Assembly: GCA_965284435.1 (NCBI GenBank)
Contig: OZ260083.1
Span: 496,001 to 560,000, forward strand
DNA length: 64,000 bases
Direction: 5' to 3'
From: CAIYZT01 sp947461435
Lineage (GTDB): Bacteria; Pseudomonadota; Alphaproteobacteria; Rhodobacterales; Rhodobacteraceae
Of this stretch, positions 43,115-51,784 are shown in pieces (position 1 is the stretch's first letter; each line of letters begins with the position of its first letter). The position numbers and the translations under genes were made by a program. The notes beneath the pieces are model-generated. The model did no database searches, was not told the origin of the DNA, and worked only from the letters and a program-made list of their open reading frames with translations.

Positions 43115-44761
43115 ATGCTTACACGCCGCGCCTTTCATTCGGGATTGCTGTCCACCGTCGCCGCGCTCTCGGCGCCGCGCGCCGTATGGGCCGCTGCGGC
43201 GGGCGTGCCGATCGGCCGACTTTATGTGAACCGGCTGACCTTTGGGGCCACATCCGAAAGCCTGAACGACATAGCGGCTCTTGGCCCGGTCGCTTGGCTT
43301 GATCAACAATTGTCCCTGCCCGCAACCGATCCCGCGCTGGATCAACGTCTTCAAGACGCGCGGTTGCGGATCACCTATGAGGCGGAATCGGATCAATCCG
43401 GCAACACTTGGCCCGCTGCAGATGAACTGCGCCCCCTGTCCAGCCTTCTGGCAGATCCTGCGGATCTGACCCGCCTGATCAACTGGGACATCGGCATGTC
43501 TTATCTGGAACGGGCGCGCCCCGCCTCCGAGGTTCTGGCAGCCTCCTTGATCCGGGCCGTGCATGCCCCCGCACAACTGCGCGAAGTGATGACGCAGTTC
43601 TGGCACGATCATTTCAATGTTAATTCGCAAAAGAACGAATTCTGCGCGGCCTTTTTCCCCAGTCATGACGCGGTCTTGCGCGAAAATGCCCTTGGCAATT
43701 TTCGGGTGCTTCTGGGGCAGATCGCACGGTCGCCCTCCATGCTCTATTATCTGAACAATGATGAAAGCCGGGCCTCTCCGGCAAATGAAAACTATGCACG
43801 AGAGCTTTTGGAACTGCATACGATGGGCGCGGCCGCCTATGTGAATGATCGCTTCGCGTCGTGGCACGAGGTGCCGGGCGCAGATCAAGGGCTCTCGCAG
43901 GCCTATATTGATCAAGACGTCTATGAAGTGGCCCGCGCTTTTACCGGCTGGTCGGTGGGCGATGGCCGCTATCTGTCTGAAGGCGTCTTTGCGCCCAAGA
44001 CTGGCCGCTTTGCCTATGTTGAAGCGTGGCATGATCCCTATCAAAAGCGGATTCTGGGCGTTGAATTTCCCCCCAACCGCGCCGCAATGGCCGATGGGGA
44101 ACAGGTTCTAGATATTCTGGCGGCCCATCCGGCCACGGCGCGGTTCATCTGTGAAAAGATCGCACGGCGGCTTTTGGCGGATGATCCCGATCCGGCGCTT
44201 GTCGCCGATCTTGCGGCGGTCTTTTTGGCCAAATCGGCGGCACCAGACCAGTTGGCGCAGGTGGTCCGGGCCTTGGTGCTGCATCCGGGTTTTGCGGCAA
44301 CACCGCCCAGCAAACTGCGCCGCCCATTCGAGGTTCTTGTCGCCCTGTACCGCGCCACGGGCGCGCAGGTAACAGCCACCGAAAACAATTTTCAATGGCC
44401 CCTGTCCCGGGCGGGTTGGCACCAGCATGAATATGGCCCGCCCACCGGTCATCCGGATGTGATGGACCAATGGACAGGCGCATCGGCGTTGAACCGCGTC
44501 ATCGATCTGTGCCTGACGGCGCATGAACCTTGGTTTGGCTGCGTATCGGCCAATCTGGGCCAGCGTCAAAAGGGCGAAACACTGGCCGCAATGGCGGGGC
44601 GCTGGGCGGCCCTTTTGGGCCATGATGGGGCGGGTCTGGCGGCGGCAATGGGGATCGATGCGGCGGCGTTGGCATCGGATGTGACGGATGAAGATCATTG
44701 GGGCGTCGCCGCCGGGGCCATCGCGCTTGCGGCCGTCACGCCTGCATTCTTGTTGCGATAG
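43115..44761 (+). CDS. DUF1800 protein with Tat signal
   Basis: 548 residues. The N-terminus MLTRRAFHSGLLSTVAALSA carries a twin-arginine type motif and hydrophobic segment, cut probably after AVWA. The mature part has DUF1800 features: INRLTFGATSESL-like start, FWHDHFNVNSQKNEF, MLYYLNNDESRASPANENYARELLELHTMG, and FTGWSVGDGRY. These proteins occur beside DUF1501 proteins in many bacteria; the biochemical function is unknown. RBS GAGGGG precedes the ATG. The DUF1501 partner starts 9 bp downstream. Confidence 0.9.
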   Translation: MLTRRAFHSGLLSTVAALSAPRAVWAAAAGVPIGRLYVNRLTFGATSESLNDIAALGPVAWLDQQLSLPATDPALDQRLQDARLRITYEAESDQSGNTWPAADELRPLSSLLADPADLTRLINWDIGMSYLERARPASEVLAASLIRAVHAPAQLREVMTQFWHDHFNVNSQKNEFCAAFFPSHDAVLRENALGNFRVLLGQIARSPSMLYYLNNDESRASPANENYARELLELHTMGAAAYVNDRFASWHEVPGADQGLSQAYIDQDVYEVARAFTGWSVGDGRYLSEGVFAPKTGRFAYVEAWHDPYQKRILGVEFPPNRAAMADGEQVLDILAAHPATARFICEKIARRLLADDPDPALVADLAAVFLAKSAAPDQLAQVVRALVLHPGFAATPPSKLRRPFEVLVALYRATGAQVTATENNFQWPLSRAGWHQHEYGPPTGHPDVMDQWTGASALNRVIDLCLTAHEPWFGCVSANLGQRQKGETLAAMAGRWAALLGHDGAGLAAAMGIDAAALASDVTDEDHWGVAAGAIALAAVTPAFLLR

Positions 44762-44770
44762 GGGAGCTTG

Positions 44771-45922
44771 ATGGCAATAGACCCGGCGCTTGTGGTGATC
44801 TTTCTGCGGGGCGGGGCCGACGGGCTGAACCTCGTCTGTCCCGCGTCTGACGATAACCTGATTGCCGCCCGGCCCGAAGATCTGCGTGTCTTGCGCAAGG
44901 GCGATGGGGCCGGCCGCGTGATTGCTCAGGATATTTCCGATGTCGATTTCCGGTTTCACCCTCAGGCTGCTGATTTGGCCGATCTGTATGATGCGGGCGA
45001 TTTGTCGCTGGTGCATGCCTCTGGCCTGATCGAGGCGACGCGCAGCCATTTCGACGCCGAGGCCCGCATCGAACGCGGGCTTTTTGGCACCATCCCGCCG
45101 GGTGACCCGTCAGGCTGGATCGCGCGGTGGCTGATGGCGGCCAAGCCGGGCGGCGATATGCCCGCCATCGCCATGGGCTCTCGTCAACCGGCCAGCTTTG
45201 TTGGCAGCCTTCCCGCCGTCGCCGAGGCGCTTGAAGATCTTGTCATCGCGCCGGGCAATTGGCTTGCCCCGGCCCTGCGCGCGCGGTTGTCCGAAGGTTT
45301 TGGCCATCACGGCCGCCTTTCGGTTCCGGTTGAGGGGTTGTTGCATCTGTCCGACCTGATCGGCAAACGCCTGTGGTCCCAGACGGACCAATCGCCGATC
45401 GGCTATACCCCGGCGGTTCCCTACCCCGAAGGCAACCCCCTGACCCCCCCTTTGATGACCCTCGCCCGCAGTCTGAAATTGGGGTTGGGTCTGCGCGTGG
45501 CGACGGTGGATTATGGCGGCTGGGATACCCACGTCGGTCAGGCGGGCCAGTTTGCAGCGATGCTTGCGCCGCTGTCATCTGCGATCATGGCCTTTTGGCG
45601 CGATCTTGGCCCCGCGCAACAAGACGTCACCGTCGTGGTGATGAGCGAGTTTGGCCGACGCCTACGCTCAAACACGGCTGGCGGCACAGATCATGGCCGC
45701 GGCAACGTCATGATGGTTCTGGGCCCTCAGGCCAAAGGCGGCCGCATGGTGGGGAAATGGCCCGGACTGGCCAATGAACATCTTGACGAAGGGGCCGATC
45801 TGGCCGTCGCAACCGACTACCGCCATGTGCTGAGCGAGCTTTTGACCGGCCACATGGGCCTTGCCGACCCCGCGCTTGTCTTCCCGGGGTTCACCGCCGA
45901 ACGCTTGGGGATCTGGGGTTAG
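44771..45922 (+). CDS. DUF1501 protein without a signal peptide
   Basis: 383 residues starting MAIDPALVVIFLRGGADGLNLVCPASDD, so the conserved domain begins almost at the first residue. Further motifs are FHPQAADLADLYDAGDLSLVHASG, LRVATVDYGGWDTHVGQ, VVVMSEFGRRLRSNTAGGTDHGRGN, and HVLSELLTGHMGL. DUF1501 proteins are related to the alkaline-phosphatase/sulfatase fold and usually carry a Tat signal; this one lacks it and the frame is closed just upstream. It may be exported together with the DUF1800 partner. The stop overlaps the convergent Tm-1-like gene by four bases. Confidence 0.88.
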   Translation: MAIDPALVVIFLRGGADGLNLVCPASDDNLIAARPEDLRVLRKGDGAGRVIAQDISDVDFRFHPQAADLADLYDAGDLSLVHASGLIEATRSHFDAEARIERGLFGTIPPGDPSGWIARWLMAAKPGGDMPAIAMGSRQPASFVGSLPAVAEALEDLVIAPGNWLAPALRARLSEGFGHHGRLSVPVEGLLHLSDLIGKRLWSQTDQSPIGYTPAVPYPEGNPLTPPLMTLARSLKLGLGLRVATVDYGGWDTHVGQAGQFAAMLAPLSSAIMAFWRDLGPAQQDVTVVVMSEFGRRLRSNTAGGTDHGRGNVMMVLGPQAKGGRMVGKWPGLANEHLDEGADLAVATDYRHVLSELLTGHMGLADPALVFPGFTAERLGIWG

Positions 45923-47148
45923 GCTTTCACTGTACCCTGCGCCAACCAGTCATCAAACTGCGCCAGCACGGCATCGTGGAACGCGGCATCGTTGATGTGA
46001 CAATCCAGATCCACAAGGCTGACGTTCTTGGGGCAGGCGCGGTGCATTTCATCGCAAAAGGCCGCAAGTCCCTCGGCATCTTCCAAAGGCCCGCCCGCCC
46101 TGTCCCATTCATTGCCGCCCTGTCGCGGCAGATAAAAGACGACCGGCCCCACAGACCCAGACAGCTTTTCACAGATCACGCGCGCCACCTCGCGGCGCTC
46201 TTGGGGCGTTTGCACCACACTGCTGAGCAATCGGTTATGGGCATGGGCAGGGGTCTGGGCGTATCGCTCTGGAACAGGGTGCCAGCCGACAAAATCGATC
46301 AGATCGTAACAGCCGATCGATACCATCTGCGGAATCCCCTTTGCGCCCGCGTTGGTCATCCGGTCAGGGCCCGCAGAGATGGCCGAACCGAACAGGTGAT
46401 TGGCCACCTCTTGGGGGGCAAAATCCATCACAGCGGCAAAGGCCCCCTCGGCAGCCAGGCTTTCAAACGCGCGCCCACCCATTCCAGTGGCATGAAACAC
46501 CGCCACTTCAAATCCCCTCGCCTCCAACGCCGGCTTCAAGGTGGTCATATAGCGCAGCACGGTCTTGCCAAAACTGGTCATCCCGATCAGGGGCTTGTCG
46601 CGCTTGGGCGGCTCCACCGCCCGGGCAGCGCCCAGAACCGCGCCCGCCGCCTGTGACAAAGACGCTTTGCACACCGAATTGAGTCCATAAAGCCCCCCCG
46701 CCCACAAGATCATCTGCGTGTCCGCCGCCAACCGCTCGGGCGGGATCATGGGGCTGAAACTGACGGTCGAGACGATGTATTTGGGCACGCCCAAGGGCAG
46801 GGCCGCGCACAGATCCAACGCCAAATCGGTGCCCATCGATCCGCCCAGCACCAAGACCCCGTCAAATTGCCCCTCACGGTGCATTTGCGCCGCCAAGGCC
46901 GCCGCGCCCCGCGCCATGATCTGCATGGCTGTATTTTCATCCTCGGCGGCAATTGCCTGCGCGATCGAACTTCCCGCCGCCTGCGCCACGTCATGCTTTG
47001 TCCAGGTGGTTGGCCCCTCGGCATCGCCCAGAACCGACACATCCATGGTCAAAGCCACACCGCCCTGCCCAGTGATGACCTGCGCAAGATAGCTTAACTC
47101 GTCCTGCTTGGTGTCATAGGTGCCGACGATCAGAATGCGGTTGCCCAT
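45919..47148 (-). CDS. Tm-1-like ATP-binding protein (UPF0261 family)
   Basis: 409 residues. The N-terminal part (RILIVGTYDTKQDELSYLAQVI and VLVLGGSMGTDLALDLCAALPLGVPKYIVSTVSFSP) and the C-terminal part (FGKTVLRYMTTLKPALEARGFEVAVFHATGMGGRAFESLAAEG) match the UPF0261 family, related to plant Tm-1. In other genomes it is often fused to or beside a TIM-barrel phosphoenolpyruvate-hydrolase-like partner, which is not present here. It lies 80 bp downstream of the aldehyde dehydrogenase on the same strand and may share its promoter. The substrate is unknown. Confidence 0.85.
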   Translation of the reverse strand: MGNRILIVGTYDTKQDELSYLAQVITGQGGVALTMDVSVLGDAEGPTTWTKHDVAQAAGSSIAQAIAAEDENTAMQIMARGAAALAAQMHREGQFDGVLVLGGSMGTDLALDLCAALPLGVPKYIVSTVSFSPMIPPERLAADTQMILWAGGLYGLNSVCKASLSQAAGAVLGAARAVEPPKRDKPLIGMTSFGKTVLRYMTTLKPALEARGFEVAVFHATGMGGRAFESLAAEGAFAAVMDFAPQEVANHLFGSAISAGPDRMTNAGAKGIPQMVSIGCYDLIDFVGWHPVPERYAQTPAHAHNRLLSSVVQTPQERREVARVICEKLSGSVGPVVFYLPRQGGNEWDRAGGPLEDAEGLAAFCDEMHRACPKNVSLVDLDCHINDAAFHDAVLAQFDDWLAQGTVKA

Positions 47149-47228
47149 GGCTTCGGTTCCTTTGCTGAACAGACCGCAGGTGTCATGCCCCAGACCCCCG
47201 CGAAAAAATTAGGTCCTGACGCCCGGTG

Positions 47229-48719
47229 TCACAGCTGGATCCAGGCGGTTTTCAAATCGGTATATTTGTCCAGCGCGTGAAGGCTCTTGTCATGACCATT
47301 GCCCGATTGCTTGACCCCGCCCAAAGGCACTGTTCCATCCGCCCCGCCATAGGTATTCACATGCACCACGCCGGCCCGAATGCCCCGGATCATGCGATGG
47401 GCGCGGGAAAGATTTGCCGTCCACACCCCCGAAGCCAGACCAAAGGTCGACGCATTGGCCAAACGCAGCGCCTCTGCTTCGTCGCTGAACCGCGTGACCG
47501 ACAGAACGGGGCCAAACACCTCTTCCTGAAACAGGCGGTCTTGCGGTTTGACCCCGGTCACAACGGTGGGCTGCATGAAATAGCCGCCCGTTTCTATCAT
47601 GTCGCGCGCGCCGCCCGTGGCAATATGGCCCCCTTGCGCCACGGCATCAGCAACAAAGCCCAGATTTCCGGCCAGTTGCTCGGCAGAATGAACGGCCCCG
47701 ATTTGGGTTTTCAAATCCAACGGATTGCCCCGCGTCATTGCCTTTGTGGCGCTGATCAATCCGGCGATCACGTCATCAGCAACATCGTCTTGCACCAACA
47801 GCCGCGATCCCGCGACGCAAACTTGCCCGGCATTGCGGAAAATGGCACTGGCGGCGGCCTTGGCAGCCAAGCCCAGATCCGGCGCATCGGCAAAGATGAT
47901 GTTGGGCGATTTGCCCCCCAGTTCCAGATAGCAGCGTTTCAGATTCGATTGCGCAGCATAGGTCAGCAAACGGCGGCCCGTGGGCCCCGATCCGGTAAAG
48001 ACCAGAACATCAACATCCATAGACAGCGCCAATGCCTCGCCCGTCACGCGCCCCGGTCCGGTGACCACATTGAATACCCCGGGCGGAACCCCCGCCTCCA
48101 GCGCCAGTTCGGCCAGACGCAGCAAGGTCAAAGAGGCGCTTTCTGCAGGCTTCAGCACCACCGAATTTCCCGCCGCTAAGGCCGGGGCTATTTTCCACGA
48201 CCCGATCATCAACGGGAAATTCCAAGGTACGATTGCGGCCACCACGCCAACGGGTTCGCGGTGGATCAAGGCCAGAACGGTGTCGGCTGTTGGGGCAATC
48301 TCTCCGTTCACCTTGTCAATCGCCTCGGCATAATACCGAAAGGTGCCTGCGGCCGATCCCGGTTCGGCTTTCAGCGCCATGGCGATTTCCGTGCCATTGT
48401 CGCGCACACCCAAAACGGCCAACTCAACAGCATGCCGGTCGATCAGATCGGCCAAACGGTGCAACACCGCCTTGCGCCCGGCCGGCGGCATCATGCGCCA
48501 GCGGCCATCCTCAAACGCTTCGCGGGCCGAGGTGACAGCCCGCTCCACATCTGCAGCCGAGGCTTGGGTCAGCGTGGTCAAGGATGTCCCGGTCAGGGGG
48601 GATATGACATCTCTCTCCCCGGCTTGCCCCTCCACCCAAGTGCCGTTGATCAACAGGCGTCCGGGGGAAACCTTTGCCGCGGCAAAGGCCATGATGGCGG
48701 CTTGATCGGGTGCAGACAT
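47229..48719 (-). CDS. NAD(P)-dependent aldehyde dehydrogenase (aminoaldehyde type candidate)
   Basis: 496 residues from ATG at 48719 (MSAPDQAAIMAFAAAK); an upstream ATG at 48731 is less well supported. Motifs: cofactor and fold signature WNFPLMIGSWKIAPALAAGNSVVLKPAE, catalytic glutamate LELGGKSPNIIF, and catalytic Cys in RNAGQVCVAGSRL. It resembles betaine-aldehyde/PuuC/gamma-aminobutyraldehyde dehydrogenases, but the substrate cannot be read from sequence. It is divergent from iclR, with a palindromic operator between, and close to aminotransferase, GS-like and P450 genes. Confidence 0.9.
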   Translation of the reverse strand: MSAPDQAAIMAFAAAKVSPGRLLINGTWVEGQAGERDVISPLTGTSLTTLTQASAADVERAVTSAREAFEDGRWRMMPPAGRKAVLHRLADLIDRHAVELAVLGVRDNGTEIAMALKAEPGSAAGTFRYYAEAIDKVNGEIAPTADTVLALIHREPVGVVAAIVPWNFPLMIGSWKIAPALAAGNSVVLKPAESASLTLLRLAELALEAGVPPGVFNVVTGPGRVTGEALALSMDVDVLVFTGSGPTGRRLLTYAAQSNLKRCYLELGGKSPNIIFADAPDLGLAAKAAASAIFRNAGQVCVAGSRLLVQDDVADDVIAGLISATKAMTRGNPLDLKTQIGAVHSAEQLAGNLGFVADAVAQGGHIATGGARDMIETGGYFMQPTVVTGVKPQDRLFQEEVFGPVLSVTRFSDEAEALRLANASTFGLASGVWTANLSRAHRMIRGIRAGVVHVNTYGGADGTVPLGGVKQSGNGHDKSLHALDKYTDLKTAWIQL

Positions 48720-48744
48720 CCATCTCTCCACAGTCGGTTTATTA

Positions 48745-48763
48745 TTTGAACCGTTGGTTCGAA
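48745..48763. promoter_or_regulatory. near-perfect palindrome in the ALDH/IclR spacer (likely IclR operator)
   Basis: TTTGAACC-GTT-GGTTCGAA, eight-base arms with one mismatch and a three-base centre, located 26 bp upstream of the aldehyde dehydrogenase start. IclR-family regulators bind palindromes of about this size, often in their own divergent promoters. Confidence 0.55.
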
Positions 48764-48769
48764 ATTCAT

Positions 48770-48796
48770 TTGACAGCCCCCGCGCCCTTCTGTCAA
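48770..48796. promoter_or_regulatory. second inverted repeat TTGACAG-N13-CTGTCAA upstream of iclR
   Basis: Seven-base perfect arms at 48770-48776 and 48790-48796, 13 bases apart. The left arm also resembles a -35 element (TTGACA) reading toward iclR. It lies next to the other palindrome; it may be a second operator or part of the iclR promoter. Confidence 0.4.
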
Positions 48797-48823
48797 CTGA
48801 AATGGAACCCTTGAAAGGCGGCC

Positions 48824-49630
48824 ATGTCGACTGTTCTCAAAGCTTTGCACCTTCTGGATCTGTTCACCCGGTCCCAGCCGCAGATCGGTCTGTCAGACTT
48901 GGCAAGGCTGGCCGGTGTGAACAAGGCTACCTGCTTTCGGCTGATGGCAGATTTGTGCGCCGCCGGATTGGCCGAACAGGTGGACGCCAGCAAGGAATAT
49001 CGCCTTGGGCCCGCGCTGCTTCGCCTTGCCGCCCTGCGCGAAGCGAACGTCCCCCTGCGCGATGCCGCCCTGCCCGACCTGCAAGCCTTGGCCCGCCAAA
49101 CCGGCGAAACCGCGCATCTGTCCCTTTTGGTCGGGACCGATCTGCGGCCCCTTGCCCATGCCTATTCCAGCGCCCATGCCAGCAAGATCACGATGGAAGA
49201 TGTGCGCGTTTTTCCGTTTCACGCCACCTCATCCGGCCTTGCCGTGCTGACCTTTCAGCCCCCCACCTTCCGCGAGGCGGTTTTTGCCCGCCCGATGCCC
49301 GCCCTGACGGCGCAGACGCAAACCGACCCGGCCATGCTGCGGCAAAGACTTGGGCAAATCGAACGGCAGGGATTTGCCGAAAGCCATGGCACGTTTGAGG
49401 CCGACGTCACCTCGTTCGCCGTGCCGTTGTTCGACGCGCTGGGTCGCTGCACGGGCGCCCTGTCTACCGCGGCCGTGGCAAGCCGTGTCGGCCCGGCACA
49501 ATCGCGCCTCATCCGCACCGCCCTCATCACCACCGCGCGCCGAATCATCGCCCTTTGGGGCGGTTGCCTGCCGCCCACCCTCGACACGATCTGGACCGCA
49601 AGCGAGACCCTCGCACAGGAGCCGACATGA
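48824..49630 (+). CDS. IclR-family transcriptional regulator
   Basis: 268 residues. The N-terminal winged HTH (VLKALHLLDLFTRSQPQIGLSDLARLAGVNKATCFRLMADLCAAGLAEQ) and the effector-binding domain (LARQTGETAHLSLLVGTDLRPLAH, ALAVPLFDALGRCTGALSTA pattern) match IclR. The stop overlaps the aminotransferase ATG by four bases, so both are co-expressed. It probably controls the divergent aldehyde dehydrogenase as well. Confidence 0.9.
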   Translation: MSTVLKALHLLDLFTRSQPQIGLSDLARLAGVNKATCFRLMADLCAAGLAEQVDASKEYRLGPALLRLAALREANVPLRDAALPDLQALARQTGETAHLSLLVGTDLRPLAHAYSSAHASKITMEDVRVFPFHATSSGLAVLTFQPPTFREAVFARPMPALTAQTQTDPAMLRQRLGQIERQGFAESHGTFEADVTSFAVPLFDALGRCTGALSTAAVASRVGPAQSRLIRTALITTARRIIALWGGCLPPTLDTIWTASETLAQEPT

Positions 49631-50979
49631 AAGACGAAAATTTCCTCAAGGCCAACAACGCCCGCAGCTTGTGGCACCCCATGACGGCCCCCGCGGACAG
49701 TCACAAAAGCCCCCCCGTGATTGTCACCGAAGGCCACGGCGTGCGCATCCGCGACATCGACGGCCACGAAACGGTTGACGCCGTCGGCGGCCTTTGGAAC
49801 GTCAACCTTGGCTACTCTGCCCAACCGGTGAAAGACGCCATTGCCGCCCAGTTGAACCGACTGCCCTATTATTCCACCTTTCGTGGCACGTCCAACGATC
49901 AGGTCATCGAACTGGCCGAAGAGTTGCGCACCTTCTTCGAACCCGATGGCCTGACGCGCGCCTTTTTCACCAGCGGTGGCAGCGATTCCGTCGAAACCGC
50001 CCTGCGTCTGGCCCGCCAGTACCACAAGATCCGCGGCGACGGCGGAAGGGTCAAATACCTGTCCCTCAAAAAGGGCTATCACGGTACCCATACCGGGGGC
50101 GCCTCGGTGAACGGCAATGCCAATTTCCGCACCATGTACGAACCGCTCTTGCCGGGATGCTATCACATTCCGGCCCCCTATACCTATCGCAACCCCTTTG
50201 GCGAAAGCGACCCGGCCAAACTGGCGCAGCTGTGCCTGCAGGCGCTGGAGGACGAAATTGCCTTTCAAGGCGCCGGCACCATCGCCGCCTTCATCATGGA
50301 GCCGATCTTGGGCGCCGGCGGTGTCATTCCGCCACATCCGTCGTTCATGCCGGCGGTTGAAAAGATCTGCCGCAAGAACGGCATCTTGCTGATCGCGGAT
50401 GAGGTGATCACCGCCTTTGGCCGCACCGGGGCTTGGACGGGCAGCCGCTTGTGGGGCGTGAAACCCGATTTCGCCTGCACGGCAAAGGCCATCACCAATG
50501 CCTATTTCCCCTTTGGCGCGGTCATGATTTCCGAAGGCGTGGCCGACGTCTTTGAAAAAGACGATACCGGAAAGGCCGCCATCGGCCACGGCTATACCTA
50601 TTCCGGCCACCCCGTCGGTGCGGCGGCCGCTTTGGCAACCCTAAGCGAAACCAAACGCCTGAATGTCAAAGACAACGCGGCCGCACGCGGAACAGAACTG
50701 TTCAAAGGCGTGCAGGCCTTGATGGCCAAATACGATTGCATCGGCGATGTGCGCGGCGGCTACGGTTTGATGACAGCCATTGAAATGGTCTCGGACCGCG
50801 CCACAAAGGCCGCTCCGGCCAAGGCCGATCCGGGCAAGGTGCAGGCGGCGGCCTATCGCGCCGGCGCGATGGTGCGCGTGTCAGGCCCCAACATCATTCT
50901 GTCCCCGCCTCTGATCCTGACTTCTGAAGATGTTCAGGTGATTGTCGCCGCGCTGGATGCGGGGTTTGCCGCCTTGTGA
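49627..50979 (+). CDS. class III (omega-type) pyridoxal-phosphate aminotransferase
   Basis: 450 residues. The PLP-binding lysine is Lys287 (FACTAKAITNAYFPFGAV) with the cofactor Asp258 (IADEVITAFGR). The N-terminal SLWHPMTAPADSHK and TSGGSDSVETALRLARQYH are typical of the omega-amino acid:pyruvate family. It could convert an omega-amino acid such as GABA or beta-alanine, or a diamine, to the semialdehyde, which the divergent aldehyde dehydrogenase would oxidise. It is coupled to iclR and followed by a GC-rich hairpin. Confidence 0.9.
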   Translation: MKDENFLKANNARSLWHPMTAPADSHKSPPVIVTEGHGVRIRDIDGHETVDAVGGLWNVNLGYSAQPVKDAIAAQLNRLPYYSTFRGTSNDQVIELAEELRTFFEPDGLTRAFFTSGGSDSVETALRLARQYHKIRGDGGRVKYLSLKKGYHGTHTGGASVNGNANFRTMYEPLLPGCYHIPAPYTYRNPFGESDPAKLAQLCLQALEDEIAFQGAGTIAAFIMEPILGAGGVIPPHPSFMPAVEKICRKNGILLIADEVITAFGRTGAWTGSRLWGVKPDFACTAKAITNAYFPFGAVMISEGVADVFEKDDTGKAAIGHGYTYSGHPVGAAAALATLSETKRLNVKDNAAARGTELFKGVQALMAKYDCIGDVRGGYGLMTAIEMVSDRATKAAPAKADPGKVQAAAYRAGAMVRVSGPNIILSPPLILTSEDVQVIVAALDAGFAAL

Positions 50980-50990
50980 TTCGGCCAAGG

Positions 50991-51012
50991 GGCCGGGCGC
51001 TAAAGCCCGGCC
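50991..51012. terminator. GC-rich convergent hairpin at the ends of the aminotransferase and WYL genes
   Basis: GGCCGGGC and GCCCGGCC form a perfect 8-bp stem with a six-base loop (GCTAAA). The loop includes the TAG stop codon of the minus-strand WYL gene. There is no T-run, so termination is plausible but not certain. Confidence 0.55.
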
Positions 51013-51710
51013 TGCTGCGCGGTGGGATAGACCGCGCGCACCTGCTGAACATACTCGCGCAGCAAGGGCACGCGGCGCGGACGAAAGCTTGCACCTGTCA
51101 AGGTAACGTCCATCATCCGCTCCAGATGGAACCGACGATAATCCTGCCGCAAAAGGCACCATCCCATGCACATCAGCGCGTTGTCGAAATAAACGATGGC
51201 AAGCGGCCAGATGCGCCGGACGGACGGCGCACCATTCAAATCGGTGTAGTGGATTTGAACTTCGTTTTCGTCCCATGTCGCCTGCCGCAAGATCGAAATA
51301 TGCACAGGCACTGCGGGCCGCGCGGTGAATTTGACAGACCGGCTGATGGCATGAACCGCCTGTCGCTGGACCCGTTCTGGCAAGGTCGCCGTGATCTTCG
51401 CCAAGGCCTGTTCAGCCGCCTTGGACAGGGCCGCATCGCCCATATGCCGCACTTGGGAAAGCCCCAGAACAAGCGCCTCCACCTCCAGCCGTGAAAACAT
51501 TTGCGGCGGAAGGGCCGGGTCTTCGGTCAGTGTATATCCCAAACCCGCCGCACCATCGATCAAGGCGCCACCCGCACGCAGCGAGTCGATGTCGCGGTAC
51601 AAGGTGCGCTCGGAAACCCCGGTTTCCTCAGCAAGACGGGCCGCCGTCACAGGTTGCGGCAACAGTCTCAAGGCGGTCAAAAGCCGGAACAGGCGGTCGG
51701 CGCGCGGCAT
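51000..51710 (-). CDS. WYL-domain HTH regulator (YafY-type)
   Basis: 236 residues. An N-terminal HTH-11/DeoR-like helix-turn-helix (ALRLLPQPVTAARLAEETGVSERTLYRDIDSLRAGGA) is followed by a WYL ligand-sensing domain (IHYTDLNGAPSVRRIWPLAIVYFDNALMCMGWCLLRQDYRRFHLERM). It is divergent from the GST gene with 74 bp between, so it probably controls that gene or itself. Confidence 0.9.
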   Translation of the reverse strand: MPRADRLFRLLTALRLLPQPVTAARLAEETGVSERTLYRDIDSLRAGGALIDGAAGLGYTLTEDPALPPQMFSRLEVEALVLGLSQVRHMGDAALSKAAEQALAKITATLPERVQRQAVHAISRSVKFTARPAVPVHISILRQATWDENEVQIHYTDLNGAPSVRRIWPLAIVYFDNALMCMGWCLLRQDYRRFHLERMMDVTLTGASFRPRRVPLLREYVQQVRAVYPTAQQAGL

Positions 51711-51784
51711 GATATCCTCCTGCCGAAAACTGTCAGGAGTGTTGGATCATAAAGGCCCCATCGAAACACGCAATGGAGAGTCTG

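Noticed and set aside
49255..50610. 451-codon minus-strand open frame opposite iclR and the aminotransferase
   Set aside because: It covers two genes with clear catalytic or HTH motifs on the plus strand; no conserved features of its own.
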